Source: Paraburkholderia sabiae
GTDB taxonomy: Bacteria > Pseudomonadota > Gammaproteobacteria > Burkholderiales > Burkholderiaceae
Assembly: GCF_030412785.1 (NCBI RefSeq)
Contig: NZ_CP125298.1
Location: forward strand, 335,868 to 399,867
Direction: 5' to 3'
Length of the DNA stretch: 64,000 nucleotides
A model generated the notes under the pieces. The model saw only the letters and a program-made list of their open reading frames with translations. It was not told the origin of the DNA and ran no database searches. Each line of letters starts with the position of its first letter. Within the stretch, counting starts at the first letter, position 1. The position numbers and the translations under genes are program-made. Positions 57,912 through 64,000 of this stretch are shown one piece after another.

Positions 57912-57933
57912 GAAATGTGCTGCAGCACATTTC
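57912..57933. repeat. 22-bp perfect palindrome between two recombinase scraps
   Basis: GAAATGTGCTG-CAGCACATTTC. The inner ATGTGCTGCAG resembles the RIT tips (ATGTGCAG in RIT-1, ATATGTGCTG in RIT-4), so it may be two fused RIT ends. Confidence 0.7.
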
Positions 57934-58056
57934 GGATATCTACACGCACATCTGGGAATCAAGGAGCAAGCTCTCGCCCGGGTTCGCATGCCTAACACCC
58001 AGCCCGGCCGGTATCGCCCCTCCGATACGCTTCTCGCCTTTCTGGAGTCGCTTTGA
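57931..58056 (+). pseudogene. Integrase C-terminal tail
   Basis: YLHAHLGIKEQALARVRMPN then TQPGRYRPSDTLLAFLESL ends at TGA 58056. It is the segment after the active-site Tyr of an integrase. The missing upstream part resembles the fragment at 15205-15306. Confidence 0.65.
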
Positions 58057-58171
58057 TTATGCCGATACCTAAAGTGCGTTCGCCGCCAGCAGTCGGGTAT
58101 CGCAGCCGGACTTCGGCATAGTCCGGACATCGGCGTAATGGAACTTCCGACATCGGGATAAGTTTCATAAA

Positions 58172-58636
58172 ATGGAAAACGTCATGAACGCGCTGCCCAA
58201 GTCGCAACAGGCATGCGCGAAGGCCGACATGCAATCGATCTGCATGGCGGCGACCCGCGCCGACGCGCACCCTGCCTTCGATCGTTTCGTGTCGATCTAT
58301 GCGGCCAGATATCCGAATGCGACCGAGACGTTGAAGAAGGACCGGGAGAGCTTGCTCGCGCTTTACGAATTTCCTGCCGAGCACTGGCAACTGCGCACGA
58401 CCAACGCGATTGAATCGACGTTCGCGACGGTGCGACACCGTACGACGCGCACGCGTAACTGCGTATCGCGACCAACCTTCCTCGGACTAGCATTCAAGCT
58501 GATCGAGGAAGCCGAAAAAACCTCGAGCCGTATCAACGGCCCGGAAAAGATCAAGCTGTTGCTCGAGGGCGTTGCCTTTAAGGACGGCGAACCGGTGCAA
58601 GACGATCGGCCGGATCAGCAGAAACTCGCCGCTTGA
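58172..58636 (+). pseudogene. IS256-type transposase, C-terminal third
   Basis: AFDRFVSIYAARYPNATETL, KKDRESLLALYEFPAEHWQL then RTTNAIESTFATVRHRTTRT contains the catalytic Glu (NAIEST) of the mutator-like DDE family. The first two Asp are absent. The element end ATACACCACTCTTGAC follows at 58659. Confidence 0.85.
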
Positions 58637-58852
58637 AATCGATCGCCGTCAAATTGTTCATACACCACTCTTGACGTTAGCTCTGCTACTGGTGCGGGTA
58701 CAGTCTACGTTCGTCAACTTGACAAAGCCGCTTCGCCTCTTCATTTCCCACTTCGCGGTCGGTCGTGGACGACTTTGACGAATCTGATACTCTATTTCTG
58801 AGTCGCTCGACCTCTATTTTTGTATTCCCACAAATCTTCCTGGAGAGAAACA
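58637..58852. other. IS256 right end and spacer
   Basis: The IS256-like tip ends near 58674. A block YVRQLDKA (58705-58730) recalls the one at 48985. The rest is AT-richer and shows no gene. Confidence 0.4.
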
Positions 58853-59287
58853 ATGGCGGCATTAGCCCACGACAGCGCTCAGTTGACGTCTACTGACCCC
58901 ACCGCACAGTCGGATTGCCGGCAGGTCTGTCCCAGTCCAGATCAGATCGGGGCAGACAAAAAGCGGTGATTGGCCAACTTAGACCTAGATTACACCACAG
59001 TAGCGAAAGGAGAAGAAAAAACGACTCCGGAACAAGCGGCAGGCACCCTAAGCTCGTATATGGCAAATAACGGCTGGAAACGGATGGAGGCGGGCGGTCT
59101 ATATTGGCTCGCAGAAAACACCGACGGCAACGTACCGCCAGATGTCTCAGAGGCGGCGAGATACATGATGCGAAACCCAGACGTCTTTCGCCAGATCGAA
59201 ACGCACTTAACAGGAACTATCGATGGTGTAGCTACTAGTGGGGACCTGAACTGGGCTGCAATGGGCGGGCCGAACCAGCGAAACTGA
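58853..59287 (+). pseudogene. HrpF/NolX/PopF-like type III translocon fragment with in-frame stop
   Basis: ATG with GGAGAG 8 bp upstream. ALAHDSAQLTSTDPTAQSDC ends at TGA 58967. The same frame continues EKTTPEQAAGTLSSYMANNG, LYWLAENTDGNVPPDVSEAA, RYMMRNPDVFRQIETHLTGT and GDLNWAAMGG. The pattern of a YM..NG helix, PPDVxxAAxYMxxNPDVFxxIETH and NWAAxGG matches, from memory, the repeat unit of type III translocon proteins NolX/NopX, HrpF and PopF. It is far shorter than those (over 500 residues), so it is a remnant or a single-repeat effector. Lower GC than neighbours. Confidence 0.5.
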
Positions 59288-59363
59288 CTGCGCCACCGAG
59301 TCGATGGTCATGTGGCGCGGTGGCATTAGGTGCACTGGACTAGACAGAGAGGCGTTAGTCAAA

Positions 59364-59515
59364 ATGAGTTCTTCAGCTTTCGCCAGCAGATGATGCAGCA
59401 GGCGATTTTCATGAAGGCTTCATGGATGTTGCAAGACCTTCGAAGCGGATGCGCAGTCGTCGCAAGTTATGAAGCCACGAAATGGTGCTCTCGACGGCTC
59501 TGGCGCAAATAGCGG
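59364..59515 (-). pseudogene. IS5-type transposase C-terminal scrap
   Basis: ARAVESTISWLHNLRRLRIR then FEGLATS, and after a one-base shift HEAFMKIACCIICWRKLKNS. This is the E-block and tail of an IS5 transposase of another subgroup than IS5-b and IS5-d. It is truncated by the IS5 copy starting at 59530. Confidence 0.65.
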
Positions 59516-59529
59516 GGGGCGAATCGGTT

Positions 59530-60392
59530 AGAGGGTGTTAGCAACTTTGAGCTAGGCCTGGTACCCAGGCGGAATGAAAAAACGCAGGCCCTACCCAACG
59601 GATGTATCGGATGAAGAGTGGTACTTCGCCGCTCCGTACCTGACCTTGATGAACAAGGACGCACCGCAGCGCCGCTACGAACTGCGCGAGATGTTCAACG
59701 CGCTGCGCTGGATCGTACGTGCGGGAGCCCCATGGCGTTTGTTGCCCAATGATTTTCCGCCGTGGGAACTGGTCTACCAGCAGACGCAACGCTGGATTCA
59801 GGCGGGCTGCTTCGAGGCCATGGTGAGCGATTTGCGGTCGATCATCCGGGTCGCCCAGGACCGCCGTGGTCAACCCAGCGCGGTCATCCTCGATGGCCGT
59901 ACGCTGCAGTCGACGTGCGAAAGGGGTGCACGTGCAGGCTACGACGGGTACAAACGCAAGAAAGGCAGCAAGGTACATATGGCGGTGGACACGTTGGGAC
60001 AACTTCTCGCGGTGCATGTGACGCCGGCCAACGAGCAGGAGCGCGCGCAGGTTGGAGAACTGGCGCGTCAGGTTCAGCAGGCAACAGGCCAGACGGTCAA
60101 GGTGGCGTTCGCGGATCAGGGATATACCGGCGAAGAGCCCGCGCAGGCGGCGCTTGACGAAGGGATTGAACTTCAGGTCATCAAGTTGCCAGAGGCGAAA
60201 AAGGGCTTCGTGCTGTTGCCGCGCCGCTGGGCGGTCGAGCGCAGCTTCGGCTGGCTCAACCGCTTCCGCCGACTGGCAAGAGACTACGAGCGATTGCCCG
60301 AAACTCTGGCCGGCTTGCACTTCGTCGTATTCTCCGTGCTTATGCTTGTCCACTTTGCAACCCTTAGCAGAAGTGCCTAACACGCTCTAACT
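59530..60392. mobile_element. Second copy of IS5-b, uninterrupted
   Basis: TAGAGGGTGTTA on the left and TAACACGCTCTA on the right (one mismatch). The 863-bp length is right for this IS5 subgroup. Confidence 0.85.
59574..60380 (+). CDS. IS5-b copy 2 transposase
   Basis: 268 residues, the same as 19342-20148 apart from a few substitutions (I for V in EGIELQ, A for V in RRWAVERS). All DDE motifs are present. It is likely active and the probable source of recent copies. Confidence 0.9.
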   Translation: MKKRRPYPTDVSDEEWYFAAPYLTLMNKDAPQRRYELREMFNALRWIVRAGAPWRLLPNDFPPWELVYQQTQRWIQAGCFEAMVSDLRSIIRVAQDRRGQPSAVILDGRTLQSTCERGARAGYDGYKRKKGSKVHMAVDTLGQLLAVHVTPANEQERAQVGELARQVQQATGQTVKVAFADQGYTGEEPAQAALDEGIELQVIKLPEAKKGFVLLPRRWAVERSFGWLNRFRRLARDYERLPETLAGLHFVVFSVLMLVHFATLSRSA

Positions 60393-60513
60393 GTCGGTGG
60401 CCGTTTTCAACACCAACCACCAGTTTGGCACTCGCTGTCGCCAGATATAGCGAGAGCTCCGCCGTGTCCGCTGGCTTGGCTTACCGACGCGGGGAGGGAG
60501 GCGTCCATACCAT
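60393..60513. other. Short unassigned spacer
   Basis: GTCGGTGGCCGTTTTCAACA resembles TGTCGGTTTTCAACCGCC near 37531 at the possible IS21-c tip, so this may be an element end. No gene. Confidence 0.3.
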
Positions 60514-61147
60514 CTTCGTGCGCAAGGACAGTGACGATCAGGACAACGACGGCGGCAGCACAGACGACTTTAAAGGTAGCAAGCGCAGCAACGAGACGCA
60601 TCAGTCGAGGGCCGATCCCGATGCGCGGCTCTATCGCAAAGGCAAGACGGCCAGCGAATTGCGGTACATGGGCCATACGTTGACCGATAACCGGCACGGC
60701 TTGGTGATCAACGCGCGTGTGACCCACGCCGACGGGCATGCCGAGCGTGAAGCGGCCAAGATCATGATCAACGACGTGCGGCAAGCGGTAAAGGATGCGA
60801 GCGCAGAAATCACGCTGGGTGCGGACAAGGGTTACGACGCACAGGAATTCATCGAGGCCTGCCACGAAATGAAGGTGACACCGCACGTAGCGCAAAATAC
60901 CTCGGGGCGGCGTTCGGCGGTGGCCGACACGATTGCCTCGAGCGTGGGCTACGCCATTTCTCAGCAAAAGCGCAAGCTGATCGAACAAGGCTTCGGCTGG
61001 GCGAAGACCGTGGGGCGCATGCGCCAGACGATGGTGCGCGGGTTGAAGAAGGTGGATCAGATGTTCGTGTTAAACATGGTCGCCTATAACCTCGTGCGCC
61101 TGCGATCCTTGGCACAAGTCCGTCCTATAAGGAGCCTCGCCTTTTAG
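60514..61147 (+). pseudogene. IS5-d second copy, 5' truncated
   Basis: FVRKDSDDQDNDGGSTDDFK through the second and third DDE blocks to RPIRSLAF. It is the C-terminal two-thirds of 55842-56955 and shares the chimeric end produced by IS110-g, so the insertion predates the duplication. Confidence 0.8.
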
Positions 61148-62597
61148 CAAGTTGGTCTTGGGAAGTAAGGATCACATATCATGTGGTGTTTCCTGCGTTT
61201 GAGAAATCTGTGCGTGAAGCGACGGGAGAGACTGCACACCTATAAACGGCCTTGTTGGGCGCAGTCGTCGCGCGCCGGAGCCCGGATAGTAACCGCGCAG
61301 CAGGACTCCATCCATAGTGCGGCGACACGAAGTGGCACGTGCGCCTGACGGACTTCCGAGTTCGCCTGCTGCCGGTCTGACCTGTCGCTATCACTGCCTG
61401 TTGCGTCCTGAAGGAAGATGAGCAAAGCGAGTACTGCGTGGGGTTGAACGTCGGTCACGCGTCGCTCGCGGGATTGGGACGGGCGGGCGCGTGAGCGGGG
61501 TTGAACTTCTCGCCTTTTGCGAGGATGGCCCAGAGGATGCGAGCGTTCTTATTAGCTACAGCGACCAGTGTCCGGTAATAGCCCACCCGGGTCTGCAGCT
61601 GAACGATCCAGCGCGAGACCCGGTCGTCACGCCGGTGCGCGGTGAAGACCGCAGAGCGCGCGCCCTGAAACAGCAGCATGCGCAGATAATCGTTTCCCTG
61701 TTTGGTAATGCGGCCAAGGCGCTGCTTGCCGCCGCTGCTGTTCTGGCGGGGCACGAGACCAAGCCAGGCCGCCATCTGGCGGCCGTTCTTGAACTGGTTG
61801 GCATTGACGATGGTGGCGACGGCGGCCGATGCGGTAAGCGGGCCGACGCCGCACATGTCCATGCAGCGCTTGGCGGCGCCATCGTGACAAGCGTGGGCAG
61901 CGATCTGGCGGTCGTACCAGGCGATTTCCTGATCGAGCGTCTGCCACTGTGTCCAGGCGCGCATTAACGCTTCACGCGCCGTGCCGGGAAGCTCGCTGGC
62001 GCCGTCCTCGACTTGTGCGACGAAGTGCCTGCGCAACCGGTCGATGCCTTGCGGGATGAAAATGCCGAATTCGGCAAGGAGTGCGCGCAGCCGGTTGACC
62101 AGCGCAGTGCGCTCCTCGACGTAGCCAGTGCGCATGCGGTGGAGCGTTAGCACGCCCTGTTGGGCTGGCGACTTCACGGGGACGAAACGCATCTGGGGAC
62201 GGCTGTCAGCTTCGCAAACGGCTTCAGCGTCGAGCGCGTCGTTCTTCACGTGGGCGCCGCCCTTGCGGTAGGGTGCGGCGAATTGCGGGGGTATCAGCCG
62301 GACCTCGTGCCCAAGTTCGCTCAGCCGGCGTGCCCAGTAGTGGGCGGTGCTGCACGCTTCCATGGCAACGCGGCACCGCGGAAGGTTCGCGAACCAGCTA
62401 AGGAACTTCTCGCGGGTAATGGTTTTGCGGAGCACAACGTGACCGGCCTGGTCGACCGCATGAATCTGCATAACGTTCTTGGCGAGATCAATGCCGACTC
62501 GGGTAATCGCGTTCATGATGTCCTCCGTGACGGACGGTTGCGGGAGTACAGCAATGGTGGCATGGAGCGTCGCCGACCACCGGCTGCGAGGCTCCTT
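61129..62597. mobile_element. IS110-g second copy
   Basis: Bounded by AAGGAGCCTCGC (61129) and its complement near 62597. The transposase reads leftward. The same sequence as 54392-55860 inverted. Confidence 0.8.
61455..62516 (-). CDS. IS110-g copy 2 transposase
   Basis: 353 residues, the same protein as 54473-55534 with the DEDD and Transposase_20 motifs complete. Two intact copies in opposite orientation provide substrates for inversion by homologous recombination as well as transposition. Confidence 0.9.
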   Translation of the reverse strand: MNAITRVGIDLAKNVMQIHAVDQAGHVVLRKTITREKFLSWFANLPRCRVAMEACSTAHYWARRLSELGHEVRLIPPQFAAPYRKGGAHVKNDALDAEAVCEADSRPQMRFVPVKSPAQQGVLTLHRMRTGYVEERTALVNRLRALLAEFGIFIPQGIDRLRRHFVAQVEDGASELPGTAREALMRAWTQWQTLDQEIAWYDRQIAAHACHDGAAKRCMDMCGVGPLTASAAVATIVNANQFKNGRQMAAWLGLVPRQNSSGGKQRLGRITKQGNDYLRMLLFQGARSAVFTAHRRDDRVSRWIVQLQTRVGYYRTLVAVANKNARILWAILAKGEKFNPAHAPARPNPASDA

Positions 62598-62764
62598 ACC
62601 AATTCATCGTGAAAGTCAACACGGAAATGAGGCCATGAATTGACCTCAAATCGCTTAACAGGACGTTGAATTCGCACAATGCGAAAATCTTGCGGCGAGA
62701 GCCGCGTAATTGGAGCGAGGCCGCTTTAGCTCGGGTGTATTTCAGCAGCCTGTTAAGGCCCCTG

Positions 62765-63000
62765 TGTCAAGTAAGGATCGGCTCGCGTAATACAGCCGTC
62801 TCGAAGCGAGGAGACAGGTGCGGGCAGCAGTTCGCTTCCGCACTGATCATTTCGCTGTGCTCTGGGAAAGTCCTGTAACAATGGTGCACCATGTTCTACA
62901 GCAATCTGGTTATCACCGGCGCTGCATTCTTAAATCGCGTGGGTTGCCCCGCCTACAGAAGCGGCATGGATGTGGTCCGATAGTATTTGAACCGTGGGGG
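62765..63000. repeat. Conserved flank of the orfA element, copy 3 (inverted)
   Basis: GATCGGCTCGCGTAATACAG, CCGCACTGATCATTTCGCTG and AACCGTGGGGGCAACGAGAG are the complement of the blocks at 162-400. Confidence 0.55.
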
Positions 63001-63015
63001 CAACGAGAGATAAGG

Positions 63016-63431
63016 GTGGCGCGTTATAAACAACATTTCAAGGACCACATAGCAAACCGCGTGTTAACGTCGACGAATGAAGCGTTGGAAACGGCTTCAA
63101 CGCAAATTTGTGCCAGTGCATACGCTTGAGATGTGGCGCGCGCAAGCGATGGCTAAGATTGCGAATGCGCAGGGATGGACACCGGGGCGAATGCTTGAGG
63201 CGGTGTCTGGGGGGATGCAGTGCCCGGACGTCGCGAAGAGGACCGCGTGGTTGGGGGAAAAAAGGTGGTTTTCCCGGAGTTCATTTTATGGGGCGTTGCT
63301 ACCAAGGAGGGCTGCGAGCCTTTGGACAGGTCAAACGAGGTGAGGCAAAGGCTACTCAGTTCCGCGTCAGGGTGCTCGAGCGCGAGCTACGCAAAAAAGA
63401 TAAAGCCATGGCCGACGCTGCCGCGCTGTTT
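63016..63431 (+). pseudogene. IS3-like OrfA, copy 3, two frameshifts
   Basis: RYKQHFKDHIANRVLTSTNE in frame 1, VPVHTLEMWRAQAMAKIANA in frame 2 and GLRAFGQVKRGEAKATQFRV then RVLERELRKKDKAMADAAAL in frame 3. The shifts are near 63108 and 63265. It matches 49092-49571 throughout. Confidence 0.7.
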
Positions 63432-63583
63432 TTTTTGGTAGGTACGGGGGCACTGATTAGGGCGAAAGCGCTTATTTCACACCAAGCTTAGTAGCGATTT
63501 CCACGAAGCTGGACAGTGACAGGAGCGGTGACGCCGCTTGGGCTCTGTCAGGTTGACGCAATAGCGGGGGTAGAATGAAGCGA

Positions 63584-64000
63584 TGAAGAAAAGATCACGG
63601 TCGCCGCTTCCCTGCCATCGTCATCAGCTACGCGGTTCGATGGTATTTCCGGTTCAGCCTGAGCCTGCGCGATATCGAGGAGTTGTTGCATGTGCGTGGT
63701 GTCGTCGTCACGTACGAAACAATCCGTTGCTGGTGCGACAAGTTCGGCGCTGGATTCGCCCGGTGTGCAAAGGCGGCGCGGCGCAAGCGGGGCAGCACAT
63801 GGCATCTGGATGAGATGTTCGTGACGCTGCGCGGGGAGCCGGATCTGCTGTGGCGCGCGTCGATGAGCATGGCACTGAACTCGACGTTCTGATGCAAAAA
63901 CGACGCGAAGGCCGCGGCTAGGCGTTTCTTCCGGCGGATGCTGCGATCCAACCCGGTGCCGCGCAGGATCGTCACTGACCAGCTGCGTAGCCATCCGGCA
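63584..64000 (+). pseudogene. IS6-type transposase, frameshifted, runs off window
   Basis: After a damaged start, AIVISYAVRWYFRFSLSLRD, IEELLHVRGVVVTYETIRCW then STWHLDEMFVTLRGEPDLLW give the HTH and the first catalytic Asp. A lost base near 63855 precedes DEHGTELDVLMQKRRDAKAA and VPRRIVTDQLRSHPA with the second Asp. GGCTCTGTCAGG at 63540 may be its terminal repeat. The third acidic residue lies outside the window. Confidence 0.75.

Larger units (their letters stand above)
60514..62752 (-). repeat. 2239-bp inverted repeat, right arm
   Basis: Mirror of 54237-56475. The outer border is CAGCAGCCTG (62743-62752). Confidence 0.85.

Noticed and set aside
54237..62752. Classical composite transposon bounded by IS5-d/IS110-g
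   Set aside because: No target duplication is seen at the outer borders (ACGTACCTAG versus TAAGGCCCC), and one IS5-d copy is truncated. Only an inverted duplication can be claimed.

Overview
The window is a dense insertion-sequence island. It has high GC content, Burkholderia-type IS3, IS5, IS21, IS66, IS91, IS110 and IS256 proteins, and several copies of three-gene tyrosine-recombinase cassettes (RIT, recombinase in trio). This suggests a Burkholderiaceae replicon such as a Paraburkholderia, Caballeronia or Mycetohabitans megaplasmid or a degrading symbiont chromosome. A fragment resembling HrpF/NolX type III translocon proteins (58853-59287) fits a plant- or fungus-associated host. The genus assignment is inference. 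I see no housekeeping, rRNA, tRNA or CRISPR genes. Element labels such as IS21-a are mine.

Layout. 1-510: remnant of an IS3-like orfA gene and its flank. 510-15104: one IS5-type transposase gene opened by IS3-a, itself opened by IS21-a, which holds IS110-a (split by IS3-b), IS110-b, and RIT-1 plus IS91-1 in istB. 15099-17754: integrase scraps and RIT-2. 17752-20157: IS5-b split by IS110-c. 20159-21780: scraps of IS110, a group II intron maturase, IS3-like orfA and IS66. 21796-23395: AT-richer segment with a broken secreted-protein gene and a small membrane ORF. 23396-24260: recombinase scraps and four 25-bp repeats. 24327-28829: IS21-b with a large serine-recombinase element in the istB P-loop. 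29402-31560: two IS110 genes. 31586-34803: RIT-3. 34799-39609: IS21-c in circularly permuted order with IS110-d inside it. 39628-40588: inverted partial copy of RIT-3. 40650-48787: IS21-d with RIT-4 and IS91-2 in istA. 49092-52014: IS3-like orfA, IS3-c, a 58-bp IS21 relic and IS91-3. 52015-54236: RIT-5. 54237-62752: a 2239-bp inverted repeat (IS5-d plus IS110-g) around scraps of IS91, integrase, IS256, the NolX-like gene and IS5. 62761-64000: third copy of the orfA element and a broken IS6-type transposase.

Function and history. Almost every gene moves DNA, and many are broken. Insertion order can be read from restored frames and target duplications: IS3-b in IS110-a (GAT), IS21-a in IS3-a (AGCTGGT), IS3-a in IS5 (TGG), IS21-b (GCTTGA), and the serine element in istB (GA core). 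The clearest pattern is that all four long IS21-type elements have istA or istB interrupted by an element encoding its own site-specific recombinase. Three are RIT elements and one is a serine recombinase. Short palindromes of differing sequence recur at junctions of the recombinase islands.
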